Shown here: piece by piece, positions 34,802 through 44,520 of the stretch
Numbering within the stretch: position 1 is the stretch's first letter
Layout of the letters: each line of letters opens with the position of its first letter
Assembly: GCA_001724265.1 (NCBI GenBank)
Contig: MEDY01000017.1
Coordinates: 62,001 to 126,000, forward strand
Origin: Rhizaria sp. SCN 62-66
Taxonomy: Eukaryota > Rhizaria, unplaced
Direction: 5' to 3'
Length of the DNA: 64,000 nt
The notes under the pieces: model-generated
Told to the model about the DNA's origin: nothing
Database searches by the model: none
Seen by the model: only the letters and a program-made list of their open reading frames with translations
Made by a program: the position numbers and the translations under genes

Positions 34802-37800
34802 TTATGTAAGGTGGAATCCGGTCGTCTGCATCGCAATGCGCAGCTTGTGCTCAAGCACTTCCTTGCTGCGATACCGCGGCAACTTAATCAAGTTAAAGCA
34901 CGTCGACGCCGACGGCAGCGCGCTGCGGTCATCCGCCGCCGCCCCGCCCACACCAAACATCCCGCCCAGCGCCCCCAAGATCCCCCCAGAGTCGTTGTTA
35001 TCGCCTCCGTAGTCGGAGAGGTTGTGCACACGGACCGCGAACGGCGGCGTCATGTGCCGGAACCCTCCCAGCGGCGGCCGCGAGCACGCCGTAGCAAACC
35101 GCAGCAGCGCGGACCGCTCCGCCGGCGTGAACTTGGCCACAACCTCCCAGAACCAGCGCACGATATCGTCCCCCGGCGCCGCAGTGCCGTTGTACACTGT
35201 GTGCGCGCGCCAGTCGGCGACGTCGATGTCCTGCCGCGAGCCGGCGACGAGGACGCCCAACTCGGCGGCGTCGAACAGCCGCGTCCAGTGCGCAGGCACG
35301 ACGGAGTGGAACCCGTCGAGGAACGCGTCGGTGGCGCCCGCGGTGGCGCGAGTGAGGTAGTAATCGCTCAGCAGGAGCAAGTACTCGGACACGTTGTCAC
35401 GCGTTACCGCAACGTCTGCGCCACCAGGACGCAGCGCGCGCGTAATATGCCGCCCCAACACGTCCTCGGTGACCGAAAACGTGAGGCCGAGGTCCGCGAA
35501 GTCGCCCTCAAAGCCCGCGAGCAGCTGCAGCGACCGGTACAGAGCCGGGTCGAGCACGCGCAAGTCCGCGATGGTCGGCCGCTGACCCGTGAGACGCGCG
35601 AGGAAGAAGGGCGCGAACGGCACTTCGATCAGAATCCCTTCGTACAGTGCCTTGCCGACGACCTGACCGGCGAGGCGCATCAACGCGCGGTTTTCTGGCA
35701 AGATGCGTCCGGCCGGATTGGGCACGTAGAAAGTCTCGCCGGCGTCAAGCGCAGGCACGGCGGCCTCCACGGCGACTGCGGACGAGTCGGCGGCCGACGC
35801 GGCGGCGGCAGCGGCGGCGGCGGCGGCTGCAGCGGCGGCGGCGGCGGCGGCTTCGGAGGCAGCGTCCGCTTGGGCGCCACTGCTGCGCGCGGCCGCCGCC
35901 GCAGCGGCCGCGGTCGCCGTCGCCGCGGTGGCGGTGGCGGCCGCGACGGCGGCGGTGGTGTTCGCGTGCGCTGACGCCGCGGAGACCGTGGCAAACTCCA
36001 GCGGCACTGGCGCGGTGACCGTGAACAGCCCGGCCTCAGCGCGGAACAACGCCTTGAGCAGCAGCTCGAGAAACTCCTGGAACGGGCCTCCGGAGTCGAT
36101 GCCTGCCTCGGCCTCACCAGTCACGGGGTCGACGAACGTCACCGCAACGCGCCCGTTCCACCGGTGGCCGATCTGCTTCAGCGCATCGAGCGCGTCTGCG
36201 ACAACGCGATCGCGGCGAATCGTGATATGCGCGGCGGGCGCCGTGCCCCAGCCCTGGGCTGTCTGCAGCGCGATCTTGTCCTTGGCGACGGACCGGCGCA
36301 GCGCGTCGACGCGTTCGGGAAACGGCAGCAGAAAGGGCGTCGCCGCGAGCACGCCCGCAAGCCAGGACGGGGCGCGCGTGGGGTACGCCAGCACGAGGTC
36401 ATCCGCGCTCACGGGGGCCGTCGCGGCCGCGGACAGCGCGGCGGCGGAGCCCGCGGCGGGGGCGGCGGTCGGCAATGGGATGCCTGAGGCGGCGACGGCG
36501 CGGACGAGCTCGGCGTGTGCGCGGCGCGAATCGCGGGCCAGGGCACGGCGCGCCTGCTCCGCGGTCACTACCGCACTCGAACTCGAACTCGAGCTCGCAG
36601 TTGTTGTAGAGGCCGCTGCACTAGCGTTATTGAGATCTGCGGACTCGTCCTCCGCGCCGTCGGCGTCGCTGTCACTGGCGGCGGCGTCTGCGTCCGCGTC
36701 CTCGTCGTCGTCCAGCGCAGCTGCACGGCGCAACAGGTAGAAAGCGCGCGCCTCCTTGCCAACCACGCCCGCGGCGGTATCGGCGACGTCGTTCTCGTCG
36801 CTGCCGCCGTCGTCGCCGTCGTCGCCGCCCGTCCCACGCAGCGCCCACGCGTGGTCGCGCATGCGCAGGCGTGTCGTGCGCGGCAACAGCGCAAAATGCC
36901 GGCCGAGAACAGCCTCCGCGGCCAAGTCAGGCCCGCCGTCGTCCCCAGCGACAGTGGCAGCGCCGGTGCGCGAGGGCGCTAACACTGCCCAGGAGAAGGG
37001 ATCCGCGCCCGTGGCCGCACTGGCGGGCGCGGCGGCGAGCCCCATCCCGCGCGCGTGCGCGGCCTCGGGCTGCGCAGCGCGGAGGTCGATCATGAACGGC
37101 ACGCGCGCGTCACGCTGGTGCAGCTCGCGGACGAGCCGGGCGAGCACAGGCAGCGAGCGCAAAGCGCCGGCGCGGACCAGCGGCTCGCGCGCGCGGGCGT
37201 GGGCGGAGACGCGCAACACGGCGGCCGCGGCGGCGCGGGCGGCGGCGGGGCCCCTGCGCAGCGCACGGTGCGACGCGATCATCGCTGCCAGTCCGCGGCC
37301 GCGCGCGCCGCCGCCGCCGGGACCCGCGGCAGCGCCCGCGACGACGGCGACCTTACGGGCGAGCGCGGCCTCTGCGGCAGACATCGACCTGACGGCCGCG
37401 ACGGACAGCCGCGCGAGCTGGCGGGTCATCGCGGGCGAGCCGGACGGCAGCGCGAGCGAGGCGGCAGCGGCGTCGGGCAGCGTCTGCAGTGCGGAGATAA
37501 AGCTCGACGACAGCGCGGCCAGCAGCGCGTGTGCGGCGGCCAGCGCAGCGGGCGGCAGCGGTGCGCCGGCGGCGTGCCTGCCCATTGCATGCGCCTGCGC
37601 CAGTAACCAGTCGGGCTGCGCGGCGTTGCCGCGACGCGAGCCGTTGCCCCCGTTGCCGCTGTTGGCGCCATTGCCGCTGTCTGCGCCGCGGGAGAACCCC
37701 CAGAAGGCGTCGCGCGCGGCGTTCGGCTCCGCAGCGGCGGCGGCGGCCGCGACGGCAGCGGGATCGTCTTGGTCGTCGTCGTCCACCTCATCGAAGTCGC

Positions 37801-40800
37801 CGTCACCGGCGGCAGCGTGATGTCCGTTGTCGCCGTCATCGTCCCGCATCGCATGCGCGGCCGCGAAGTCGTCGTCGAGCATCACGTCCACGCGACGGCG
37901 CCGCGCGCGCGCCTGCGCCTGCGCCAGACCGGCGCGGGCCTCCCGCGCGCGCCACGCCTGCCGCCAGCGCGCACCGGCCTCGCGGGCCTCGCGCCGCGCG
38001 GCTGCAATCTCGGCCTGCTCCGCACCGGCGCGCGCGCGCGCTGCGGCGGCTTCGGCGTCGTTAGCGTCCTCTCCGTCGCCGCGCGCGGGCGCGAGCGCGA
38101 GCCGGACGAGCCAGAACCCGAGAGCATACGCCTCGCGCAGAGCCGCGGCGCGGGAAGCGGCCAGCGGAGAGGATAGCAGAGCGGCCGGCTCGAGGCTGCC
38201 TTCAGCGGAGCCGAGCGGGGGCAGCGCGGCCGGCGGCCGCGGCGGCGGGTCGAGCTCCTCACGCGAGCCAGAGAACCCTGCGGCAACGGCGCGGAAGTAC
38301 GGGTTGTCGGGGGAGTCGAGCCGCGCATTGTAAAAGGCCAGGCGGCGGCGGAAGCCTGCATCGAGGCGGCGGTGCTTCCGCGCTACACCGGCCTCGTGCG
38401 CTGACTTGAGCGCTGTGAGCGTAGTCACGCGCGCGGTGAACAGCGCCGCGCCCCCGGTCACCCCGGCGGCGGGCGCTTTGGGCGCTGCGAGGGCGGGGGC
38501 CGCGGTGGTTGCGGCGCCCAGCGCGTCGAGGTGCGCGGTGAACGCCGGCAGCGACGGACACAGCGGCATGCCCACCGCAGTCTGCAGCTGCGCGGCCGTG
38601 AGCGGCAGCAGAGGCGTGCCCAGCGCAAGTGCCGTGTCCGCCGCGGCGACAGCCTCGGCGCCGCTCTCGTCGGCGGCCATGGCGTTCGCGGCGGCGGTGT
38701 TGGCGCCCGCGGCCGCCGCGGACAGGAGGCGCACCTGTGCCAGGAGAGTGGCGAGGGCGCCGGCGAGCGCGCCAGGCAGCGCGGCCGCGTCGGTCGAGAG
38801 CCCCGCGGCGGGCGGCGCAGCCACGGGCGGAGGCTGCATGCAGGTAGCGGCCGCGGTCAGCAGCCAGAGAGTGCCGGGAGGGGCGCGTGCCAGAGGCGCA
38901 GACCCGCCGGTACTCATGGGGGTACCTGTGGGACCTGCGACTGCGAAGACCGTGGATGTCTGCGCGATCAGCGGGCCGAGCTGTGCGAGGCGCGCCTTTG
39001 CGGCCGCGGGGGCGGCGGGGAGGCGGCGCAGCGCGGGGAAAGGCAGGCGCGGCATCGCAGGCGCGAGCAAGGGCGACGCCAGTGTATGCACGCCACGCGG
39101 TGACGCCAGCACACCAGCAGCACCGGCAGCAGAAGCGCCGGTGGCAGCAGCAATGACCGCAGTAACAGCTGAGGAATCTGAGTCTGGAGCGACCGCGGCG
39201 GACGCAGCGGCGAGGATGATCGCATACGGCGCTGCAATGAGAGCCTTGATCAACGGTGAGTTGAGCGACAGCCACGGCGCCACCGCAGAGGCTAACGCGC
39301 GCAGCGGGGACGCGCCCCCGGTGCTGTGGCCGTTGCCACAGAGTGCGGAGACGGGGAGTAGCGCCGGGGCGACCGGCCAGCACACGGCCGGCACGGGCCC
39401 GCGCGCGGCAGCGGCGGCCGCGGTGGCGGACTCCAGCGCCAGAGGCAGGCCGGCGCCGGCGCCCGCGGCCGGGTTGGCAATGGAGCTGGGCCGCGCGCTG
39501 TGTGCGAGCATGCCGCCCGCAGCGGTCCCACCAGTCGCAGCGGTCGCGCCAGAAGCGGCAGTCGCGGCAGAAGAACCGGCGGTTGCATTAGCCGCGCGGC
39601 GGCGGCGCAGCGGCAGGGGCACGAGCGCGGCTGCAGACGGGAAAGCGGGGCGCAGGAGCGTCGCCGGCAGCGGCAGCGGGGACGGAGGCGCAGGCACGGC
39701 CAGCAGAGCCACTGTGGCCGAAAGCACGCGCGCACTGACCGCGAGCGCCGCGGCGTCGCCGTCCGCGCCCGCTGCGGCCGCTGCGGCGAGCACGGCCAGC
39801 GCGCGCGCAGTGAGGGTCACCGCGCCCGCCGAGGCCTCGGCGGCCGCGCCGACAGCGGCCGCGCCCGCGGGGGCGGCTGCGGCGACGGAGCCGACCGAGG
39901 TGGCGACAACGCGTTCCGACAGAGCGCAGAAGAAAAGCAACAGTGCGGCCGCGGCCGAGGCGCGCGCGGCGGCCGCAGCGGCCGCGGCGGCGGCCTGCGC
40001 GCCCACAGTGCCAGCGAGGGCGCCAGTGGCGCCGTGGGCAGGCGCGGCGACCAGCAAAGACGCCAGCACGGGCGCACGCAGCGCTGAAGTGATACTACCT
40101 CCTCCAGCACTGCCGCCAAGACTACTGCTACTGCTGCTGCTGCCGCCAGCGGTAGTGACTGTAGCTCCAAAGGACGCGGATGAAGCGCCGGTGGGACGGA
40201 AGGCGGGTGTAAGCGCGACTGCTGGGCACGCGGCGTAGACTGCGCGCTGCCAGGAAGTTAGGCCGCCATGCACGCGCGCAAGGGAAAACGCCACCGGAGA
40301 CAGCGGCGACTGCGAACCTGAAGACTGCGCAAACAATGACGACGACGACGACGACGGCGAGGACAAATATGGCGATGAAGAGTGTGGCGAGAAGAGCGCC
40401 ACGGCCGCGGCGGCGAGCGGGCCCCAAATCGCTAAAACGGCACTGGCGGTCGATGTTGCAGTCGCGCCCGCTGAAGCAGTCGGAAGTGCAGAGAGCGCGG
40501 CCGCAGCGGGCGCCAGTGCGACGAAGTGCAGCAAGTAACTCCGCAGCAGCAGGGACAGCAGTGGAGATAGCAGCGACGGGGCCCTCGCAGCCACCGCAGC
40601 GGCGGCGGTGGCGTTGGCACTGCTCGCGGCGCTATCAGTGTTGGTGGCGTCAGCGCAGAGGGAAGGCACATATGCGCACAGAGTAGGCACCGCGGTGCCG
40701 CCGAGGAGAGACGCAGATTGAGGGCCAGAAAAAATAAGCAACCTTGGGACGCTCCCAGTCCCAGTGCCAGCGCCAGCGCCAGACGCTGATGAGACGCTCC

Positions 40801-42448
40801 CAGCGCTCGATACCGCTGCTGCTGCTGTTGTTGATGATGGCAGAGAAGAAGACAGTGCTTCCGCGAGCAGGAGCGGGTGCCGCGCGGCCGCAGCGACTGC
40901 GCGCGATAGGACGAGTCGCGCGGGCGCCGCGGGTACCCGCGGCAGCACGAGCGGCAGCACACCTGAGGTGGGCAGCGCGGTGCCCGCGGCCGCGCGGACC
41001 GCCGCGGAGGCGGTGGGCGACGGCTGGGGCAGTAGCGCGTGCGTCGCGACGGCGAGCAGCGCGGGTAACGGCGCGACAGCGGCGACGGCTGGCGCCGCCA
41101 CAGCTAGGGCCACTGCGGCCGAGCTGTCGTCGCTGCCGTCGGTCAGTGCGGCGGCGGTTGCTGCGGTGGCGGAGAGAGGGGCGAGCAAATGCACGGCATG
41201 CGCGACCGCAAACGCGGCAGGCAGCGCAGCGTTCGCCACAGAAGCAGAGGCAGAGGCTGACGTAAACGCAGACGCAGTGGCAGCGGCAGAGGCCGCAGAG
41301 GCAAATGCGCCGCGGAGTGAGCGGGCGGTCGGCGCGGTCATCGCAGTGAGCGCGAGCGCAAGCGGGGCGGCGACCGCGGCCGTAGCCGCTGCGACCGCGG
41401 CGGTGGCGGCGGATGGGTCGGCTGCGCCGGCCGCGGCGGCGGCGGCGGCGTCGGCGTGCGCTAAGACGGCCGGCAGCGCGAGCGCGAGAGTGACCGTGAG
41501 GCGGCGCGCGAGGGACCAGAGCGATGACGGGTTTGCCAGGGAAACCAACGGCGACACGGAGGCGTTACTGCGAGAGGAAGCTACTGCAGTTGTTGTTGTT
41601 GTTGCAGTGTATGATGCAGGGGCAGCGACCGAGCGGGCAGCGGCGGGCGCGGAAAGCCAGGCAAACGCGCGCGGCAGCGGGGCCAGCGGGGCCGTCGCGT
41701 CAACAACAGCAGCGTCACTGCCACCGCCACTGTTACGGTCAGATGCAGTTGATGTTGCGAGGCCAGTGTGAGGGAAGTGGGCGAAGAGGCTGGGCAAGGG
41801 CTCGGTCGGACGCAGGTGCAGCGCAGACACTGCGGCTGCAAGCGTTGCAAAGGAGTGCGCCTGTTCGCGAGTCAGACGCGATGCTGCGGGCTCGGCGACA
41901 GCGGTGGAGTCGGCGTCCGTCGCTGCTGCTGCAGCTGATGTTGATGCCGTCGCAGCGGACGCGGAGGCAGCGATGGTCTCAAGCGTGGCGGCAACAGCGT
42001 CAGTGCGCGGGGGCGCCGGGGAGCCGCTAAGCAGGCTAGCGACGACGACGAGCGCCCGGAACGTGACTGGCGCGCGCGGGCGCAGTGCAAAGAGACGCAA
42101 TGCAGCGATAGCGAGAGGGGCCACCGACGCCTGGTCACAAGCGCCAGCGCCAGCGCCAGTGCCAGTTGAGTCCGAGGTGGTGCTCCGGCCACGCAGCGCC
42201 GCTAGGAGCGCGTCGAAGCGCTCAGCGACGGCGTCCGCAGCGGCGCGGCGCGCACGGAAGGCGCGCCAGGTGCGCTGGATGGAGATTGCGGGCTGGACTT
42301 TACGGGCCTGGCGCTGACGCTGCTCGCGCTCGGCCTTGGCGATGGCGAGGATCTCTTCGCGCGACTGCCCCCGGGCGCCAGCGACGCGCGCCTCGATGGC
42401 GCTCTGGCGCTGGCGGTTGCCGCGAGCGTCACCGTCAAAGGGGAACAT
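34802..42448 (-). CDS. UBE3C: UBE3C/Hul5-like HECT-type E3 ubiquitin ligase
   Basis: 2,548 residues from the ATG at 42446-42448, ending in TAA. HECT ligases take ubiquitin from an E2 onto a catalytic Cys before passing it to the substrate; the UBE3C/Hul5 group is proteasome-associated. The N-terminus MFPFDGD with a following basic helix and an IQ motif (about 54-70) matches the UBE3C start (MFSFEGD). The C-terminal HECT domain contains the FVDPVTGEAEAGIDSGGPFQEF segment, split here as GIDSGGPFQEFLELLLKALF, and the active-site motif LPSASTCFNLIKLP with Cys at 2517 (codon 34898-34900). A run of about 18 Ala interrupts the HECT N-lobe. The middle 1,500 residues are Ala-rich helices with acidic patches. 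Human UBE3C has 1,083 residues, so this is more than twice as long. Confidence 0.88.
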   Translation of the reverse strand: MFPFDGDARGNRQRQSAIEARVAGARGQSREEILAIAKAEREQRQRQARKVQPAISIQRTWRAFRARRAAADAVAERFDALLAALRGRSTTSDSTGTGAGAGACDQASVAPLAIAALRLFALRPRAPVTFRALVVVASLLSGSPAPPRTDAVAATLETIAASASAATASTSAAAAATDADSTAVAEPAASRLTREQAHSFATLAAAVSALHLRPTEPLPSLFAHFPHTGLATSTASDRNSGGGSDAAVVDATAPLAPLPRAFAWLSAPAAARSVAAPASYTATTTTTAVASSRSNASVSPLVSLANPSSLWSLARRLTVTLALALPAVLAHADAAAAAAAGAADPSAATAAVAAATAAVAAPLALALTAMTAPTARSLRGAFASAASAAATASAFTSASASASVANAALPAAFAVAHAVHLLAPLSATAATAAALTDGSDDSSAAVALAVAAPAVAAVAPLPALLAVATHALLPQPSPTASAAVRAAAGTALPTSGVLPLVLPRVPAAPARLVLSRAVAAAARHPLLLAEALSSSLPSSTTAAAAVSSAGSVSSASGAGAGTGTGSVPRLLIFSGPQSASLLGGTAVPTLCAYVPSLCADATNTDSAASSANATAAAAVAARAPSLLSPLLSLLLRSYLLHFVALAPAAAALSALPTASAGATATSTASAVLAIWGPLAAAAVALFSPHSSSPYLSSPSSSSSSLFAQSSGSQSPLSPVAFSLARVHGGLTSWQRAVYAACPAVALTPAFRPTGASSASFGATVTTAGGSSSSSSSLGGSAGGGSITSALRAPVLASLLVAAPAHGATGALAGTVGAQAAAAAAAAAARASAAAALLLFFCALSERVVATSVGSVAAAAPAGAAAVGAAAEASAGAVTLTARALAVLAAAAAAGADGDAAALAVSARVLSATVALLAVPAPPSPLPLPATLLRPAFPSAAALVPLPLRRRRAANATAGSSAATAASGATAATGGTAAGGMLAHSARPSSIANPAAGAGAGLPLALESATAAAAAARGPVPAVCWPVAPALLPVSALCGNGHSTGGASPLRALASAVAPWLSLNSPLIKALIAAPYAIILAAASAAVAPDSDSSAVTAVIAAATGASAAGAAGVLASPRGVHTLASPLLAPAMPRLPFPALRRLPAAPAAAKARLAQLGPLIAQTSTVFAVAGPTGTPMSTGGSAPLARAPPGTLWLLTAAATCMQPPPVAAPPAAGLSTDAAALPGALAGALATLLAQVRLLSAAAAGANTAAANAMAADESGAEAVAAADTALALGTPLLPLTAAQLQTAVGMPLCPSLPAFTAHLDALGAATTAAPALAAPKAPAAGVTGGAALFTARVTTLTALKSAHEAGVARKHRRLDAGFRRRLAFYNARLDSPDNPYFRAVAAGFSGSREELDPPPRPPAALPPLGSAEGSLEPAALLSSPLAASRAAALREAYALGFWLVRLALAPARGDGEDANDAEAAAARARAGAEQAEIAAARREAREAGARWRQAWRAREARAGLAQAQARARRRRVDVMLDDDFAAAHAMRDDDGDNGHHAAAGDGDFDEVDDDDQDDPAAVAAAAAAAEPNAARDAFWGFSRGADSGNGANSGNGGNGSRRGNAAQPDWLLAQAHAMGRHAAGAPLPPAALAAAHALLAALSSSFISALQTLPDAAAASLALPSGSPAMTRQLARLSVAAVRSMSAAEAALARKVAVVAGAAAGPGGGGARGRGLAAMIASHRALRRGPAAARAAAAAVLRVSAHARAREPLVRAGALRSLPVLARLVRELHQRDARVPFMIDLRAAQPEAAHARGMGLAAAPASAATGADPFSWAVLAPSRTGAATVAGDDGGPDLAAEAVLGRHFALLPRTTRLRMRDHAWALRGTGGDDGDDGGSDENDVADTAAGVVGKEARAFYLLRRAAALDDDEDADADAAASDSDADGAEDESADLNNASAAASTTTASSSSSSSAVVTAEQARRALARDSRRAHAELVRAVAASGIPLPTAAPAAGSAAALSAAATAPVSADDLVLAYPTRAPSWLAGVLAATPFLLPFPERVDALRRSVAKDKIALQTAQGWGTAPAAHITIRRDRVVADALDALKQIGHRWNGRVAVTFVDPVTGEAEAGIDSGGPFQEFLELLLKALFRAEAGLFTVTAPVPLEFATVSAASAHANTTAAVAAATATAATATAAAAAAAARSSGAQADAASEAAAAAAAAAAAAAAAAAASAADSSAVAVEAAVPALDAGETFYVPNPAGRILPENRALMRLAGQVVGKALYEGILIEVPFAPFFLARLTGQRPTIADLRVLDPALYRSLQLLAGFEGDFADLGLTFSVTEDVLGRHITRALRPGGADVAVTRDNVSEYLLLLSDYYLTRATAGATDAFLDGFHSVVPAHWTRLFDAAELGVLVAGSRQDIDVADWRAHTVYNGTAAPGDDIVRWFWEVVAKFTPAERSALLRFATACSRPPLGGFRHMTPPFAVRVHNLSDYGGDNNDSGGILGALGGMFGVGGAAADDRSALPSASTCFNLIKLPRYRSKEVLEHKLRIAMQTTGFHLT

Positions 42449-42954
42449 GCGCAAGCACGGTTGGAAGCCGGGCGATCGGACCGAAGAAGATCTAGAACAA
42501 GGAGAAAAGCTCGCAGCTAGTTACAGGGGAAAGGTCTACAAGAATCAATGTCAAAATGTGTGAGCTAAAACAGAAAAACTTAAAAAAATTGTTCTGCGCG
42601 TGGTGTTTCGAGATGTCGAGCGGGACGTGAGATATGCTTGCTGAAGTTAGAGTGGGCATGATTTGTGGCCAGACTGAGCGGGAGGTCGGCCGAGGTGGGC
42701 TCAACGGATCTTCCTTTTTCCTTTTTTCCGCGCCTCTGCATGGTTTTTACAGCCACGATTAATGTATTATGTCAGTGTAACTGGTGAACTTGCGCTCTGA
42801 ATTAAGTTTTGCATAATAATAATCTGACTTTGTTCACGTCTTTGTAGTATAAATCTACTAACTGCATCTCGGCATTCTAACGGCTCGAACTCGCGCTCAA
42901 ACCTTGGCCTTTTACCCGCACTCTGCCCATTGTCTGAACAGAAAAAGAGTCACA
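42449..42954. promoter_or_regulatory. Divergent intergenic region between HECT ligase and CFAP36-like gene
   Basis: 506 bases between genes transcribed away from each other, so both promoters lie here. AT-rich, with a pyrimidine-rich stretch at about 42705-42735. No defined promoter motif is claimed. Confidence 0.4.
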
Positions 42955-44520
42955 ATGTCTACGGCGTCCCTTGATAAGGAGGGTTTTCTGTATGACTTTA
43001 TCTCCGAGTTCCTTCGGTGCCCGCTGTGGACGACCCCGGTGAACAACTTCATCGACAAGCACTCAGTCATCTTCACCAACGCAAGCGAGAACAAGCTCGA
43101 GTACACGCAGGTGCACCGCGAATTCATGCAACTCATCGAGGACCTGCTCGAGTACCACCTGGCCGAGCTCGGCGTTAGCGCTGAACAGTTCGCAGCCGCA
43201 TGCGCCAACGGCAAGCACACCCGCAAGGTCGTCTTCAACCACTTTCTCGCTGCCGACGACTTCCTTATCTTCAAGCGTATCATGGTCCGCCGCGCACAGG
43301 AGCTCGAGCTAGAGGCGCTCAAAGAGATTAAGGACGGCGACTCCGACTCCGAGACGCCTACCTCATCTCCCACGAAATCCGCGTCCGCGTCCGGCGCCAC
43401 CGCCGACGCCCCCGTTGACTTATCGAAGCTCTCCGAGGCCGAGCTAGAAGCTCTCGAAGAGCGCCAGCTCAAGCTCGCGCTCGCGCTCTCCGAAAAGCAG
43501 GCGCAACGCGAGGCTCGAAGCGCTGACCGCGTAGAGCAGCGCGAGTTACGCCGTGCGATTGCGGCTTCGCTGGCCGCTGCCGAGCTTGTCGACGCTGAGC
43601 TGCGCCGCGAGCAAGCCGAGCTCGAGGAAGCCATTGCGCTCTCGCTCGCGGCCGAGGCCGAGCGCGTTGAGCAACGCGCTGCGGCAGCGGCGGCACCTGC
43701 GCCTGCTGCTGCTGCCACTGTGCCCGCGCCCGCCGTCACCGCGTCTGTGTCGAAGCCTGTTCCCGCTGGCAAGCTGCCTCCGCTGTCGCTGCCTCCCATC
43801 CGCCCGCGCCCGCTCCCTGCCTCCATTGCCGCGGCCGGCGCCGCCTCCTCCTCCTCACCGGCGCCCGCGGACACTGCAGCACTGTCATCGTCTCTGTCCT
43901 CGCTGACTCTGTCCGACGCCGGCTCCGCCGCGTCTCTGCAGACTTTCTCCAAAGCTATGGACCAGCAGGCTGCCGCCTTCGCGCAGCTCATGGCACCGCG
44001 CCCGCCCGCCGGCCCATCCCCTGCCGAGGCCGCCGTCGCCGCCGCCGCGGCCAGCGCCGCCGCAGCCGCAGCCGGCTCCGGGCTGACCCCCGCGCAGCGC
44101 GCCGAGCGCGAGGCGTTCGTGCAGCGCCACAAGGCCGCGTTGATCGCGCGCCGGTCCGCGCAGCGCGACGGCGAGCTGGCGGCGTACCACCGCGCGATGG
44201 GTACTACGCCGGGCAGCAGCGCCGCTGTCACCGCGCCGATCAGCAGCAGCAGCAGTGCGCCGCCGCTGACGGGCGCGGAGGCGCTGAAGGAGCGACTGCG
44301 GAAGGATATGGACACCACGCTCGCGCGCAAAGAAGCCACTGCTGCTGCCGCGGCCGATGCTGCTGCGGCGGCTCCCGCGGCGAAGAAGCCTGCGATTGTC
44401 AATGAGGCGACTGTGGAGGAGGGGCCAGGTTTTGAGGTGTTGGCCGCGAATATCGAGCGCCTTAACCAGGTCCGCAAGGAGCTCTACGCCAACGCCTTCG
44501 CGCGCGGGGACGTGCAGTGA
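42955..44520 (+). CDS. CFAP36: CFAP36-like BART-domain protein with UIM-like motifs
   Basis: 521 residues from the ATG at 42955 (an in-frame ATG at 42904 would add 17 residues unlike the family), ending in TGA. The first 125 residues form a BART/ARL2BP-like helical domain: FISEFLRCPLWTTPVNNFID, then NKLEYTQVHREF and HLAELGVSAEQF, matching CFAP36 (CCDC104). Family members bind ARL3-type GTPases and localise to the ciliary transition zone or axoneme. Downstream are three Ala-x-x-x-Ser UIM-like helices near 163-182, 199-212 and 224-234 (for example EEAIALSLAAE), then long Pro/Ala/Ser linkers and a conserved-looking basic helix. Human CFAP36 has about 340 residues. ARL2BP is the alternative, but the long C-terminal part favours CFAP36. 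Confidence 0.8.
   Translation: MSTASLDKEGFLYDFISEFLRCPLWTTPVNNFIDKHSVIFTNASENKLEYTQVHREFMQLIEDLLEYHLAELGVSAEQFAAACANGKHTRKVVFNHFLAADDFLIFKRIMVRRAQELELEALKEIKDGDSDSETPTSSPTKSASASGATADAPVDLSKLSEAELEALEERQLKLALALSEKQAQREARSADRVEQRELRRAIAASLAAAELVDAELRREQAELEEAIALSLAAEAERVEQRAAAAAAPAPAAAATVPAPAVTASVSKPVPAGKLPPLSLPPIRPRPLPASIAAAGAASSSSPAPADTAALSSSLSSLTLSDAGSAASLQTFSKAMDQQAAAFAQLMAPRPPAGPSPAEAAVAAAAASAAAAAAGSGLTPAQRAEREAFVQRHKAALIARRSAQRDGELAAYHRAMGTTPGSSAAVTAPISSSSSAPPLTGAEALKERLRKDMDTTLARKEATAAAAADAAAAAPAAKKPAIVNEATVEEGPGFEVLAANIERLNQVRKELYANAFARGDVQ

Noticed and set aside
34682-35974. 430-codon plus-strand frame opposite the HECT domain
   Set aside because: It is the complement of the well-conserved HECT catalytic region and is Arg/Gly-rich; a shadow.
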